Of a DNA stretch of 64,000 nucleotides, positions 1 through 9,374 are shown in pieces. The DNA comes from Paracoccus sp. S3-43 (lineage in GTDB: Bacteria; Pseudomonadota; Alphaproteobacteria; Rhodobacterales; Rhodobacteraceae). The position numbers and the translations under genes are program-made. The DNA lies in contig NZ_CP119082.1 in the NCBI RefSeq assembly GCF_029027965.1, positions 2,336,001 through 2,400,000 on the forward strand. The letters are read 5' to 3'. Each line of letters begins with the position of its first letter. The stretch's first letter is position 1. The notes under the pieces were generated by a model. That model saw only the letters and a list, made by a program, of their open reading frames with translations. It searched no databases and was not told the DNA's origin.

Positions 1-116
1 CCGGGATGCAGGCCGATCACGCGCGCCGCCTGACCGAGGCCGGGGCCGCCGTGGTGCTGCCGGACATGGACGGGATGCTGGACGCGCTTCTGGATCGGCA
101 GCCGACAGAGCGATGA
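1..116 (+). CDS. 3' end of a HAD-like hydrolase (partial)
   Basis: An open frame enters from the left edge, read from base 3, and stops at TGA 114-116. Its last 37 residues contain an ADHARRLTEAGAAVV stretch followed by LPDM and a leucine-rich helix. This resembles the C-terminus of beta-phosphoglucomutase-like HAD phosphatases, which often sit beside xylulokinase in polyol operons of this family. The fragment carries no catalytic motif, so the family call is an inference from style and context. The xylulokinase start lies 18 bases downstream, which suggests one transcript. Confidence 0.4.
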   Translation, partial: GMQADHARRLTEAGAAVVLPDMDGMLDALLDRQPTER

Positions 117-134
117 ACGCATTCGGGGGGAAAC

Positions 135-1586
135 ATGAGCTTTCTGGGGATCGACCTTGGCACATCGGGGTTGCGGGCGCTGCTGGTGGACAGCGGCGGC
201 AGGCCCATCGGCGCGACCGAGCGGCATTATCCCGTCAGTCATCCCCATCCCGGCTGGTCCGAACAGGATCCCGCCGACTGGATCGCCGCGCTTGAGGGCG
301 CCGTCGCCCAGTTGCGCGACCGCCATCCCGCATTCGCCGCCCTGCGCGGCATCGGCGTGGCGGGCCACATGCATGGCGCGACGCTGCTGGATGCCGAGGA
401 CCGGGTGATCCGCCCCTGCATCCTGTGGAACGACACCCGCAGCCATGAACAGGCCGCCGCCCTGGACGCCACCCCCGGCGTCCGCGATCTGTCGGGCAAC
501 ATCGTCTTTCCGGGCTTCACCGCGCCCAAGCTGGACTGGGTGCGCGCGCATGAACCCGACCATTACGCCCGCATCGCGCGCGTGCTGCTGCCCGGGGCCT
601 TCCTGAACCTGTATCTGACGGGCGATCACGTCACCGACATGTCGGATGCGGCGGGCACGTCCTGGCTGGATACCGGCGCGCGCGACTGGTCCGACGCGCT
701 GCTGGCGGCGGGCCACATGCGCCGCGACCAGATGCCCCGGCTGGTCGAGGGGTCGGACCCCGCCGGTCAGCTGCGCGGCGATCTGGCGCGGTCCTGGGGG
801 CTGTCGCATCCCGTGACCGTCGCGGGCGGGGCGGGCGACAATGCCGCCGCCGCCTGCGGGATCGGCGCCATGGCCGAGGGCCAAGGCTTCGTGTCGCTGG
901 GAACCTCGGGCGTGCTGGTGGCGGCGCGCGACGGCTATCACCCGGCGCCCCGGACGGCGCTGCACACCTTCTGCCATGCGGTGCCGGGGACATGGTATCA
1001 GATGGGGGTGATGCTGTCGGCGACCGACAGCCTCAACTGGCTGTCGCGGATCACCGGGGCGCGGCCCGCCGACCTGACGGCGGGCCTGGGCGACAGGCTG
1101 CAAGCGCCCGGAGCGGTGCGGTTCCTGCCCTATCTGTCGGGCGAGCGCACGCCGCATAACGACGCGGTCATCCGCGGCGCCTTCACCGGCCTGGGGTCGG
1201 GCACGACGCGCGACGACATGGTGCGCGCCGTGCTGGAGGGCGTGGCCTTCGGCCTGCGCGACAGCCATCAGGCGCTGAAGGCGACCGGCGCGCGGCTGGA
1301 TCGGATGATGGCCATCGGCGGCGGGACGCGGTCGCGATACTGGCTGCGGGCGATCGCCACGGTGCTGGACGTGACGCTGACCCTGCCTGCGGACGGCGAA
1401 TTCGGCGCGGCCCTTGGCGCGGCGCGGCTGGGCATGGTCGCGGCGGGGGCGGGCAGCGTGGCCCAGGTGATGACCGCCCCCGACGTGGTCGAGGAGATCG
1501 CACAAGACGCCGCGCTGCGCGACCGCTTCGAGGCGGGATACGAGGCGTTCCGCGCCGCCTATCCGGCGATCCGGGCGGTGCAGTAA
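135..1586 (+). CDS. xylB: Xylulokinase (FGGY carbohydrate kinase)
   Basis: This 483-residue protein is predicted to phosphorylate D-xylulose with ATP in the cytoplasm, feeding the pentose phosphate pathway. The N-terminal actin-like fold starts with GIDLGTSGLRALLVD (residues 5-19). The MHGATLLD segment (79-86), WNDTR (98-102) and GGAGDNAAAACG in the middle are typical of XylB, and the second ATPase half carries the AIGGGTRSRYWLR segment. Length is normal for the family. The start is preceded by GGGGGGAAAC, a usable ribosome binding site. The gene follows a HAD-like gene closely, as in Rhodobacteraceae polyol-utilisation operons. Substrate (xylulose rather than another ketose) is inferred from overall similarity. 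Confidence 0.9.
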   Translation: MSFLGIDLGTSGLRALLVDSGGRPIGATERHYPVSHPHPGWSEQDPADWIAALEGAVAQLRDRHPAFAALRGIGVAGHMHGATLLDAEDRVIRPCILWNDTRSHEQAAALDATPGVRDLSGNIVFPGFTAPKLDWVRAHEPDHYARIARVLLPGAFLNLYLTGDHVTDMSDAAGTSWLDTGARDWSDALLAAGHMRRDQMPRLVEGSDPAGQLRGDLARSWGLSHPVTVAGGAGDNAAAACGIGAMAEGQGFVSLGTSGVLVAARDGYHPAPRTALHTFCHAVPGTWYQMGVMLSATDSLNWLSRITGARPADLTAGLGDRLQAPGAVRFLPYLSGERTPHNDAVIRGAFTGLGSGTTRDDMVRAVLEGVAFGLRDSHQALKATGARLDRMMAIGGGTRSRYWLRAIATVLDVTLTLPADGEFGAALGAARLGMVAAGAGSVAQVMTAPDVVEEIAQDAALRDRFEAGYEAFRAAYPAIRAVQ

Positions 1587-2043
1587 GGCCGGACGAACCG
1601 ATTGGCGAAGGCCATCGCCTTCGCCACGCGATGCCCTGTCCTTCCCGAACCGCCGGGCCTTCAAGGCCCGGTCAGCGCCCGCCCCGCCCCCAGGCGGGCG
1701 CCGACCTTCCGTGGTCGTGGGATCGGACCGTCTCTGGTGGAAACCTCACACCAGGGGCGGGGGAAACGCGATGCGTTTCCTGATCCCGCCCGCCAGCAAT
1801 CATCTTGCAATCATCTTGTCGGCAACACCGCCCGCTGCCGCTCCCCGTGGGGGCGCATGTTCGACCCGGACCAGAACGCCCGGCGCGCCGCCGGCGCGGA
1901 AATCCGCAACCGGACGTTTCCCGCGCCGTCGCCGCAACAGTGGTTTGCAAATCTGTCGCGCCAGCCGCGCGTGCGGCATTGGATCTGCCGCCCCCGACGC
2001 TATCTATGGGACGGAGAATGGTTTTCCGAAAAGGGACGGGCAG
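1587..2043. other. 457-base intergenic region with three hairpins
   Basis: No convincing gene lies between xylB and macA; the macA frame stays open upstream but reads as low-quality sequence. A perfect 9-bp inverted repeat (CCGGGCCTT, one base, then its complement) lies at 1653-1671. A 6-bp stem CTGGTG/CACCAG lies at 1734-1754. Directly overlapping it, 1755-1791 forms a longer stem: GGGCGGG plus GGAAACGC, loop GAT, then GCGTTTCC and, after a 4-base bulge, CCCGCCC. None is followed by a clear T-tract. They could be mRNA-end structures of xylB, a leader of macAB or an unannotated small RNA. Confidence 0.5.
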
Positions 2044-3261
2044 ATGCGGGTTCGGTTTCGCCACGGGGTGCTGGCACTGGCGATCTGCGCGGCGCTTGCC
2101 GCCGGGGCGGCGGCGGTGGGCATCGGCCAGACCGCGCGCGGCGGCGCGACCGTGCTGACCACCCCCGTGGAACGCGGCGACATCCAGGTGACGGTGCTGG
2201 CCCAGGGCACGCTCAAGCCCAGGAACCTGGTCGCGGTGGGCGCGCAGGCCTCGGGGCGGATCACCCGCATCGCCGTGGACCTGGGCCAGGCCGTGAAGAA
2301 GGGCGACCTGATCGCCGAGATCGATTCCGTCAACCAGCAGAACGCGCTGAAATCCGCGCAATCCGACCTGGCCGTCGCCCGCGCCCAGCGGGTCGAGCGG
2401 GAATCGACGCTGGATTTGGCCGAACGCACCCTGGACCGGCTGGCGAAATTGCAGCGCAGCAACCTGTCCTTGCGGGCCGAATACGATACGGCCGTGTCGG
2501 ATGTCGCGGTATCCAAGGCCCAGATCGAGGCCTTGGACGCCCAGATCGCCCAGGCCCAGGTCGCCATCGAGACGGCGCAGGCGAACCTGGACTATACCCG
2601 CATCACCGCGCCCAGCGACGGCACCGTGCTGGCGATCACCGCGCAGCAGGGCCAGACGGTCAACGCCGCCCAATCCGCCCCCACCATCGTCGTGCTGGGC
2701 GATCTGACGCAGATGGAGGTCTTCGCCGAGATATCCGAGGCCGATATCGGCCAGGTGCGGCCCGGACAGGCGGTCTGGTTCACCACCCTGGGCGCGCCCG
2801 ACCGCCGCTATGACGCCGTGCTGGAGGCCCTGGCCCCCGCCCCCGATTCCATCGTCAACGATCCCAGCATCGCCGGCAGCGCCGCAACCGGCAGCAGCGC
2901 CACGTCCGAGGCGATCTATTACAACGGCCGCTTCACCGTGCCGAACCCGGACGGCACCCTGCGCACCTATATGACCGCCCAGGTCCACATCGTGCTGGGC
3001 GGCGCGCAGGACGTGCTGACGGTGCCGTCGATGGCGCTTGGATCGCCCGGCCCGGACGGGCGCTATCGGCTTCAGGTCCAGGGCAGCGACGGCACGCTGT
3101 CCGAACGCCTGGTCAGCGTCGGGCTGAACGACAAGGTCATGGCCGAGATCACCGAGGGCCTGGCCGAGGGCGAGAAGATCGTGACCGGCACCGGCGGCGC
3201 AGACGGCGGCGCCCCCGCCCGCAACCCGCTGGGCGGGATGCCGCGCGGGATGCGGGGCTGA
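2044..3261 (+). CDS. macA: MacA-type periplasmic adaptor of an ABC efflux pump
   Basis: This 405-residue HlyD/MacA-family adaptor should bridge an inner-membrane MacB transporter to an outer-membrane channel. The ATG at 2044 was chosen because it is directly followed by a short basic stretch and a hydrophobic anchor (residues about 8-26). The frame stays open upstream to 1711, but that part is not protein-like. After the anchor come the split lipoyl-like half (TTPVERGDIQVTVLAQGTL), a long alanine-rich alpha-helical hairpin (about 95-180), the second lipoyl half (DGTVLAITAQQGQTV) and a beta-barrel. macB begins 4 bases after the stop codon, so the two are co-translated. Exported substrate is unknown; macrolides, peptides or lipids are all possible for this family. 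Confidence 0.85.
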   Translation: MRVRFRHGVLALAICAALAAGAAAVGIGQTARGGATVLTTPVERGDIQVTVLAQGTLKPRNLVAVGAQASGRITRIAVDLGQAVKKGDLIAEIDSVNQQNALKSAQSDLAVARAQRVERESTLDLAERTLDRLAKLQRSNLSLRAEYDTAVSDVAVSKAQIEALDAQIAQAQVAIETAQANLDYTRITAPSDGTVLAITAQQGQTVNAAQSAPTIVVLGDLTQMEVFAEISEADIGQVRPGQAVWFTTLGAPDRRYDAVLEALAPAPDSIVNDPSIAGSAATGSSATSEAIYYNGRFTVPNPDGTLRTYMTAQVHIVLGGAQDVLTVPSMALGSPGPDGRYRLQVQGSDGTLSERLVSVGLNDKVMAEITEGLAEGEKIVTGTGGADGGAPARNPLGGMPRGMRG

Positions 3262-3265
3262 TCCG

Positions 3266-5209
3266 GTGGACCGGCCGATCATCCAGCTGACGGGCATCGG
3301 GCGCAGCTATCCCCAGGGCGAGGGCAGCCTGACGGTGCTGCGCGACGTGGACCTGACCATCCGGCCCGGCGAATTCGTGGCGATCATGGGCGCGTCGGGG
3401 TCGGGCAAGACGACGCTGATGAACATCCTGGGCTGCCTGGACCGGCCCAGCACCGGCCGCTATCTGTTCGCGGGCCAGGATACCGGCGGGCTGGACAATT
3501 CCGAACTGGCAGCGCTGCGGCGCGAACGCTTCGGCTTCATCTTCCAGCGGTATCACCTGCTGCCGGAACTGACCGCGCTTGGCAATGTCGAGATCCCGGC
3601 CGTCTATCGGGGCGAGGGCGCATCGGTCCGCCGGGCGCGGGCCGCCGGGCTGCTGGACCGGCTGGGCATGGGCGCGCGGCTGGACCATCGCCCGGCGGCC
3701 CTGTCGGGCGGCCAGCAGCAACGCGTGTCCATCGCCCGCGCGCTGATGAACGACGCCAGCGTCATCCTGGCGGACGAGCCGACCGGCGCGCTCGACAGCC
3801 GCAGCGGCGAGGAGGTGCTGTCGATCCTGCAAGAACTGAACGCCGACGGGCGCACGATCATCATCGTCACCCACGACCCCAAGGTCGCCGCCCGCGCCCG
3901 CCGCGTGATCGAGATCAGCGACGGCCGCATCATCGCCGACCGCCAGAACCGCCCCGAAACCGCCCCCGTCCGCCGCGACAAGGCTGACCGGGGCGCATCC
4001 GCCCTGCCCGGCTCGGCCTTCCGCGAGGCGCTGCGCATGGCCCTGGTGTCGATGCGCGCGCACAAGCTGCGCAGTTTCCTGACCATGCTGGGGATCATCA
4101 TCGGCATCGCCTCGGTCGTGTCGGTGGTGGCGCTTGGCGAAGGGTCGCGCCAGCAGGTGCTGGCCAATATCTCGTCGCTGGGGACCAACACGCTGGAGGT
4201 GTTTCCGGGCCGCGACTTCGGCGACATGCGCTCGGGCCGGATCAAGACCCTGGTCGCGGCGGATGCCGAGGCCCTGGGCCGCCTGCCCTTCGTCGCCGCC
4301 GCGACCCCCGGCACCGCCACCACCGCCACCATCCGCTTCGGCGGGACCGAGGCCAGCGCCCAGATCAGCGGCGTCGGCGCAGATTACTTCGCTGTCACCG
4401 GGTCGGCCATCGTCGCCGGTCGCAGCTTCGGCCAGGCGGCCATCGACCGCATGGCGCAAGAGGTGGTGATCGACACCAACACCCGCGACAGCCTGTTCCC
4501 GGACCGCGCGGACGGCGGCGTGGGCCAGGTGATCCACGCGGGCAATGCGCTGTTGCAGGTGGTCGGCGTGGCCGAGATCGCCTCGCGCGGGCCGGGCGGC
4601 AGCCAGAGCCTGCGGCTTTACGCGCCCTATACCACGGTGCAGGCGCGCTATCTGGGGACCAGCACCCTGTCCAGCCTGACGCTGCGGATCGCCGACGATG
4701 CCGACATGGGGGCGGCGCAATCGGCCGTGACCGCGTTCCTGACCCAGCGGCACGGCACGCAGGATTTCTTCATCGTCAACACCGACCAGATCCGCCAGAC
4801 CATCACCAGCACCACCGGCGCGCTGACCCTGCTGATCGCGGCCATCGCCGTCATCTCGCTGGTGGTCGGGGGGATCGGGGTGATGAACATCATGCTGGTC
4901 TCGGTCACCGAACGGGTGTCGGAAATCGGCCTGCGCATGGCGGTCGGCGCACGGCGCAGCGACATCCTGCAACAGTTCCTGATCGAGGCCGTGCTGGTCT
5001 GCATGATCGGCGGCATCCTGGGCATCGCGGCGGCGCTTGGATTCGGCCTGGTCTTCGACCGCTTCAGCACCAGCTTCACCATGATCCAGTCGCCGAACGC
5101 GATGATAGCGGCGCTGATCAGCTCGACCCTGATCGGCATCACCTTCGGCTTTCTGCCCGCCCGCAGCGCCGCGCGGATGGACCCGGTCGCGGCGCTTTCC
5201 AAAGGCTAA
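3266..5209 (+). CDS. macB: MacB-type ABC transporter, fused ATPase and permease
   Basis: This 647-residue protein couples an N-terminal ABC ATPase to a MacB membrane domain. Walker A is GASGSGKTT (42-50), the signature is LSGGQQQR (146-153), and Walker B is VILADEP (166-172). The membrane part has one helix near residue 270, a large periplasmic domain, and three helices near the C-terminus, as expected for MacB. The start codon is GTG at 3266, four bases after macA; no better in-frame ATG fits the conserved N-terminus. Together with MacA and an outer-membrane TolC-type protein (not in this window) it would form a tripartite efflux pump driven from the periplasm. Substrate cannot be told from sequence. 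Confidence 0.88.
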   Translation: MDRPIIQLTGIGRSYPQGEGSLTVLRDVDLTIRPGEFVAIMGASGSGKTTLMNILGCLDRPSTGRYLFAGQDTGGLDNSELAALRRERFGFIFQRYHLLPELTALGNVEIPAVYRGEGASVRRARAAGLLDRLGMGARLDHRPAALSGGQQQRVSIARALMNDASVILADEPTGALDSRSGEEVLSILQELNADGRTIIIVTHDPKVAARARRVIEISDGRIIADRQNRPETAPVRRDKADRGASALPGSAFREALRMALVSMRAHKLRSFLTMLGIIIGIASVVSVVALGEGSRQQVLANISSLGTNTLEVFPGRDFGDMRSGRIKTLVAADAEALGRLPFVAAATPGTATTATIRFGGTEASAQISGVGADYFAVTGSAIVAGRSFGQAAIDRMAQEVVIDTNTRDSLFPDRADGGVGQVIHAGNALLQVVGVAEIASRGPGGSQSLRLYAPYTTVQARYLGTSTLSSLTLRIADDADMGAAQSAVTAFLTQRHGTQDFFIVNTDQIRQTITSTTGALTLLIAAIAVISLVVGGIGVMNIMLVSVTERVSEIGLRMAVGARRSDILQQFLIEAVLVCMIGGILGIAAALGFGLVFDRFSTSFTMIQSPNAMIAALISSTLIGITFGFLPARSAARMDPVAALSKG

Positions 5210-5301
5210 AAAAAAGATTGTGCCTTGTCCGAATGCTGGCGCAAGCTGTCGTCAGCATGACGGCGGCGTCAACCGCGCCGCCGGCCAGTCTGGGAGGACA
5301 C

Positions 5302-6276
5302 ATGACCGCTTCGAAACTGATCGGCGCGCTTTTCGCCGCCACGATCCTGACCGCGCCCGCCTTTGCCCAGGGCTATCCCGAACGCCAGATCACCATGGTG
5401 GTGCCGTTTTCCGCAGGCGGCCCGACCGACACCGTGGCCCGGCTGGTCGCAGAACGCATGTCGGACGACCTGGGACAGCAGATCGTGATCCAGAATGTCG
5501 GCGGCGCGGGCGGCACGCTGGGCGCGGCCCAGGTCGCCAAGGCCGAGGCCGACGGATACACGGTGCTGCTGCATCACATCGGCATGGCCACCTCGGCCAC
5601 GCTGTATCGCAACCTGCCCTATGACACGCTGAACGCCTTCGAATATGTCGGCCTTGTCACCGAGGTGCCTATGGTCGTCACTGCGCGGGCCGATTTCGAA
5701 CCGGCCGATTTCCCGGCCTTCATCGACTACGTCAAGGCGAACGCCGATTCACTGACCCTGGCGAATGCGGGCATCGGTGCGGCCAGCCATCTGTGCGGGA
5801 TGCTGCTGATGCAGGCTTTGGAAGCGCCCCTGGTCACTGTGCCGTATAAGGGCACCGGCCCCGCGATGACCGACCTGCTGGGGGGGCAGGTGGACATCAT
5901 GTGCGACCAGACCACCAACACCACCCAGCAGATCAAGGCGGGCAGGATCAAGGCCTATGCCGTGACCACGCCCGAACGGCTGGACCTGTTCCCCGACCTG
6001 CCCACCGCCGCCGAATCCGGGCTGGAGGCGATGCAGTTCGGCATCTGGCACGGCATCTATACCCCCAAGGGCACCGCGCCCGAGATCAATCAGCGCCTGT
6101 CGGAATCGCTGCAAAAGGCGTTGGCCGACGAAGGCGTGGCCAAGGCCATGGCCGACCTGGGCACCGCGCCGTTCTCGTCCGAGGACGCCACGCCCGAGGC
6201 GCTGAAGGCCAAGCTGGAATCCGAAATCGCCCGCTGGAAGCCGGTGATCGAGGCCGCGGGCGTCTATGCCGACTGA
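5302..6276 (+). CDS. TctC-family solute-binding protein 1
   Basis: This is a 324-residue periplasmic binding protein of the tripartite tricarboxylate transporter (TTT, Bug/TctC) family. The ATG at 5302 follows a GGGAGGA ribosome binding site and starts a Sec signal peptide ending at AFAQ. The mature start YPERQITMVVPFSAGGPTD is the family hallmark, with the PFxxGGxxD carboxylate-binding loop, and VPYKGTGPA follows in the second half. The frame is open upstream to 5218, but that extension would hide the signal peptide. The gene is first in a tctC-tctB-tctA-tctC cluster. Ligand is probably a small carboxylate, but the exact one is unknown. Confidence 0.9.
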   Translation: MTASKLIGALFAATILTAPAFAQGYPERQITMVVPFSAGGPTDTVARLVAERMSDDLGQQIVIQNVGGAGGTLGAAQVAKAEADGYTVLLHHIGMATSATLYRNLPYDTLNAFEYVGLVTEVPMVVTARADFEPADFPAFIDYVKANADSLTLANAGIGAASHLCGMLLMQALEAPLVTVPYKGTGPAMTDLLGGQVDIMCDQTTNTTQQIKAGRIKAYAVTTPERLDLFPDLPTAAESGLEAMQFGIWHGIYTPKGTAPEINQRLSESLQKALADEGVAKAMADLGTAPFSSEDATPEALKAKLESEIARWKPVIEAAGVYAD

Positions 6277-6329
6277 CCCATGCCCCGCCGTCCCACGGGC
6301 GGCGGGTTTTTCCGGCACGCGAGGGGATC

Positions 6330-6794
6330 ATGTCCACGAAACCGAAAGACGGCACCGATATCGCGGCGGGCCTTTTGTTCATGGCCATCGCCGCCTTCTT
6401 CGCCTGGCAGAGCCTGGGGTTGGAGATGGGAACCTCGATCCGCATGGGGCCGGGCTATTTCCCGATGGTCCTGTCGGGACTGCTGTTCCTGCTGGGCGCG
6501 ATCATCCTGGTCAAGGCCTTCGGGCGCGCCGATGACGAACCCTTCGGAGCCGTCGCCTGGCGCGGCATCCTGTTCATCCTGCCCGCGCCGATCTTCTTCG
6601 GCCTGACGGTGCGCGGCCTGGGCTTCGTGCCCGCCCTGTTCATCACCACGCTGATCGCCACGCAGGCATCGGTGCGGATGCGGCCGCTGGCCGCGCTAAT
6701 CCTGGCGGTGGCGGTGACGATCCTGTCCACGCTGATCTTCTCCTATGGCCTGGGCCTGCCCTTCCGGCGCTTCGGCCCTTGGCTGCCGTTGTAA
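6330..6794 (+). CDS. TctB-family small membrane subunit of TTT transporter
   Basis: A 154-residue integral membrane protein with four hydrophobic segments, starting with DIAAGLLFMAIAAFFAW. An RMGPGYFP loop follows the first helix; this R-x-GPG-x-FP sequence is characteristic of TctB. It forms the small membrane subunit beside TctA. ATG 6330 is preceded by GAGGGG. The gene lies 53 bases after the first binding protein and 11 bases before tctA, which supports a single operon. Its biochemical role in the complex is poorly defined in the family, but it is needed for transport. Confidence 0.88.
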   Translation: MSTKPKDGTDIAAGLLFMAIAAFFAWQSLGLEMGTSIRMGPGYFPMVLSGLLFLLGAIILVKAFGRADDEPFGAVAWRGILFILPAPIFFGLTVRGLGFVPALFITTLIATQASVRMRPLAALILAVAVTILSTLIFSYGLGLPFRRFGPWLPL

Positions 6795-6805
6795 GGGTCG
6801 CGCGC

Positions 6806-8314
6806 ATGGACCTGCTTTCCAACCTGGCCCTGGGCTTCAGCGTCGCATCATCGCTGGCGAACCTGATGTTCTGCCTGATCGGCGTGCTGCTGGGCACGCT
6901 GATCGGCGTGCTGCCCGGCATCGGCGCCACGGCCACCATCGCCATGCTGCTGCCGATCACCTTTCAACTGGAACCCGTGTCCTCGCTGATCATGCTGGCG
7001 GGGATCTATTACGGCGCGCAATATGGCGGCTCGACCACGGCGATCCTGATCAACATGCCGGGCGAAAGCTCCTCGGCCGTGACCGCCATCGACGGATACC
7101 AGATGGCGCGCAAGGGCCGCGCGGGAACGGCGCTTGCGGTGGCGGCCCTAGGATCGTTCTTCGCGGGCAGCGTGGCGACCTTTCTGGTGGCGATCTTCGC
7201 GCCGCCGCTGACCACCATCGCGCTGAAATTCGGCGCGGCCGAGTATTTCAGCCTGATGGTCATGGGGCTGGTGATGTCGGTGGCCTTGGCGCATGGATCG
7301 GTGCTGAAGGCCCTGGCGATGGTGGTTCTGGGCCTGCTGCTGGGCATGGTCGGGACCGATGTCTATACCGGCGCGCCGCGCTTCACGATGGGCATGACCC
7401 AGTTCGCGGACGGGCTGAACTTCGTGGCCGTCGCCGTCGGCGTCTTCGGCATCGCCGAGATCCTGCGCAACCTGGAAGACGAACACGACCGCCAGGTGAC
7501 GACCAGAAACATCACCCGCCTGTTCCCGACGCGCGAGGAATTCCGCCAGATGATCGGCCCGGTCCTGCGCGGCACAGGGGTCGGTTCGGTGCTGGGCATC
7601 CTGCCGGGCGGCGGCGCGATCCTGGCGTCCTTCGCCAGCTACACCGTCGAAAAGAAGCTGTCGAAACACCCCGAGGAATTCGGCAAGGGCGCCCTGGCAG
7701 GCGTCGCCGGGCCGGAAAGCGCCAACAACGCGGGCGCGCAGACCAGCTTCATCCCCCTGCTGACGCTGGGCATTCCGGCGAACCCGGTGATGGCGCTGAT
7801 GATCGGGGCGATGATCATCCAGGGCATCGTGCCGGGACCGAACGTGGTTTCCGAACAGCCCGCGCTGTTCTGGGGCATCATCGCGTCGATGTGGATCGGC
7901 AACCTGATGCTGGTGGTGCTGAACCTGCCGCTGATCGGGCTGTGGGTCAGGCTGCTGACCGTGCCCTATTACGTGCTGTTCCCGATCATCATGGCGATGT
8001 GTTCCATCGGTGTCTATTCGGTCAACTCGAACGCCTATGACCTGTTTGCCGTCGCCTTCTTCGGCCTGCTGGGATATGTCATGTCCAAGCTGCGCTGCGA
8101 GCCCGCGCCGCTGCTTCTGGGCTTCGTCCTGGGGCCGCTGCTGGAGGAGAACCTGCGCCGGGCGATGATCCTGTCGCGCGGCGATCCCACCACCTTCGTG
8201 ACCCGTCCGATCAGCGCGGGCCTGCTGGTCCTGTCGCTGGCGATCCTGGTGCTGGTCTTTCTGCCCCAGATCCGCAAGCGCCGCGACGAGGTCTTTACCG
8301 AAAGCGACGCCTGA
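6806..8314 (+). CDS. TctA-family large permease of TTT transporter
   Basis: This 502-residue protein is the large, sodium- or proton-coupled permease subunit of the TTT system. It contains about 10-12 hydrophobic helices. The conserved GVLPGIGATATIAMLLPITF segment near residue 40 and the internally related GILPGGGAILASF segment near residue 265 are the two family signatures, reflecting the internal duplication. ATG 6806 (MDLLSNLALGF) is placed at the expected start; the frame is open slightly further upstream. It works with TctB and one or both binding proteins encoded around it. Substrate is inferred only at the level of a small carboxylate. Confidence 0.92.
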   Translation: MDLLSNLALGFSVASSLANLMFCLIGVLLGTLIGVLPGIGATATIAMLLPITFQLEPVSSLIMLAGIYYGAQYGGSTTAILINMPGESSSAVTAIDGYQMARKGRAGTALAVAALGSFFAGSVATFLVAIFAPPLTTIALKFGAAEYFSLMVMGLVMSVALAHGSVLKALAMVVLGLLLGMVGTDVYTGAPRFTMGMTQFADGLNFVAVAVGVFGIAEILRNLEDEHDRQVTTRNITRLFPTREEFRQMIGPVLRGTGVGSVLGILPGGGAILASFASYTVEKKLSKHPEEFGKGALAGVAGPESANNAGAQTSFIPLLTLGIPANPVMALMIGAMIIQGIVPGPNVVSEQPALFWGIIASMWIGNLMLVVLNLPLIGLWVRLLTVPYYVLFPIIMAMCSIGVYSVNSNAYDLFAVAFFGLLGYVMSKLRCEPAPLLLGFVLGPLLEENLRRAMILSRGDPTTFVTRPISAGLLVLSLAILVLVFLPQIRKRRDEVFTESDA

Positions 8315-8333
8315 CCCAACCAAGGAGGAAACC

Positions 8334-9296
8334 ATGCAGACCATCACCCGCCGCATCCTGCTGGGCACGGCCCTGGCGCTTGGCCTTGCCGGCGCCGCCG
8401 CCGCCGAATTTCCCGACCGCCCCGTCACCCTGGTGATCCCCTTCGCGGCGGGCGGGTCCACCGATGTGGTGGGCCGCATCGTCGCCGAACGCATGGGCCA
8501 GGAACTGGGCCAGCAGGTCGTCGTCCAGAATGTCGGCGGCGCGGGCGGATCGCTGGGCGCGGACCAGGTCGCCCAGGCCGACGCGGACGGCTATACGATC
8601 CTGATGGGCACGGTCGCGACCCATGCGCTGAACCCGCTGATCCTGAAGCAGAAACCCTATGATCCGGTGGCCGATTTCGCGCCCGTGTCGCTGCTGGTGC
8701 TGGTGCCGAACGTGCTGGCGGTGAACCCGGAACTGCCGGTCAACACCGTGCAGGAACTGATCGACCTGGCAAAGACCGAACCGCTGGCCTATGCGTCCTC
8801 GGGCAACGGCACGCCGCTGCACCTGTCGGGCGAATTGTTCAAGTCCATGGCGGGGATCCAGATCGACCACATACCCTACAAGGGATCCGGCCCGGCGCTG
8901 ACCGACGTGCTGGGCAATCAGGTGCCGATCATCTTCGACAACCTGCCCTCGGCATCGGGCCATATCAGCAGCGGCAAGCTGCGCGCGCTTGGCGTGACCA
9001 CGGCGGAACGCGGCCCCAGCTTCCCGGACATCCCGACCATCGCCGAAACCCTGCCGGGCTACGAGACCTATAGCTGGAACGCGCTGTTCGCCCCCGCAGG
9101 CACCCCGCCCGAGGCCATCGAGGCCCTGGCCGCGGCGGCGCAGGCAACCATGGCCGACCCGGCGGTCGCCGCCCGCATGGCCGAATTCTCGGCCACCATC
9201 GTCGCCTCGGGCCCCGAGGAACTGGCCCGGCATGTGAAGGCCGAGATGGCGAAATGGGAACCCGTGGTCCGCGACGCCAACGTCAGGCTGGATTGA
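8334..9296 (+). CDS. TctC-family solute-binding protein 2
   Basis: A second 320-residue TctC-type periplasmic binding protein, 19 bases behind tctA with an AAGGAGG ribosome binding site. A signal peptide (about residues 1-23, ending AAAA) precedes EFPDRPVTLVIPFAAGGSTD, with the same ligand-loop signature as the first binding protein. The two are clearly related but differ throughout (for example the region around residue 105 and the C-terminal third), so they probably bind different ligands. Two binding proteins flanking one TctBA membrane pair is unusual for an operon this small. Which of the two docks to the permease cannot be decided from sequence. Confidence 0.9.
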   Translation: MQTITRRILLGTALALGLAGAAAAEFPDRPVTLVIPFAAGGSTDVVGRIVAERMGQELGQQVVVQNVGGAGGSLGADQVAQADADGYTILMGTVATHALNPLILKQKPYDPVADFAPVSLLVLVPNVLAVNPELPVNTVQELIDLAKTEPLAYASSGNGTPLHLSGELFKSMAGIQIDHIPYKGSGPALTDVLGNQVPIIFDNLPSASGHISSGKLRALGVTTAERGPSFPDIPTIAETLPGYETYSWNALFAPAGTPPEAIEALAAAAQATMADPAVAARMAEFSATIVASGPEELARHVKAEMAKWEPVVRDANVRLD

Positions 9297-9374
9297 ACAA
9301 ACCCGCCCAACAAAGGCTTGCTTTCGGCGTGAACAGCGCCAAGGATCGCGCCGGAAACAGCCGGTGAGGATCGG

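Noticed and set aside
1653..1671. Perfect 9-bp hairpin after xylB as a terminator
   Set aside because: The loop is a single base and no T-tract follows in either direction.
5218..5301. Longer N-terminus of the first TctC protein
   Set aside because: It would place 28 residues before a clear signal peptide and lose the strong ribosome binding site at 5292.
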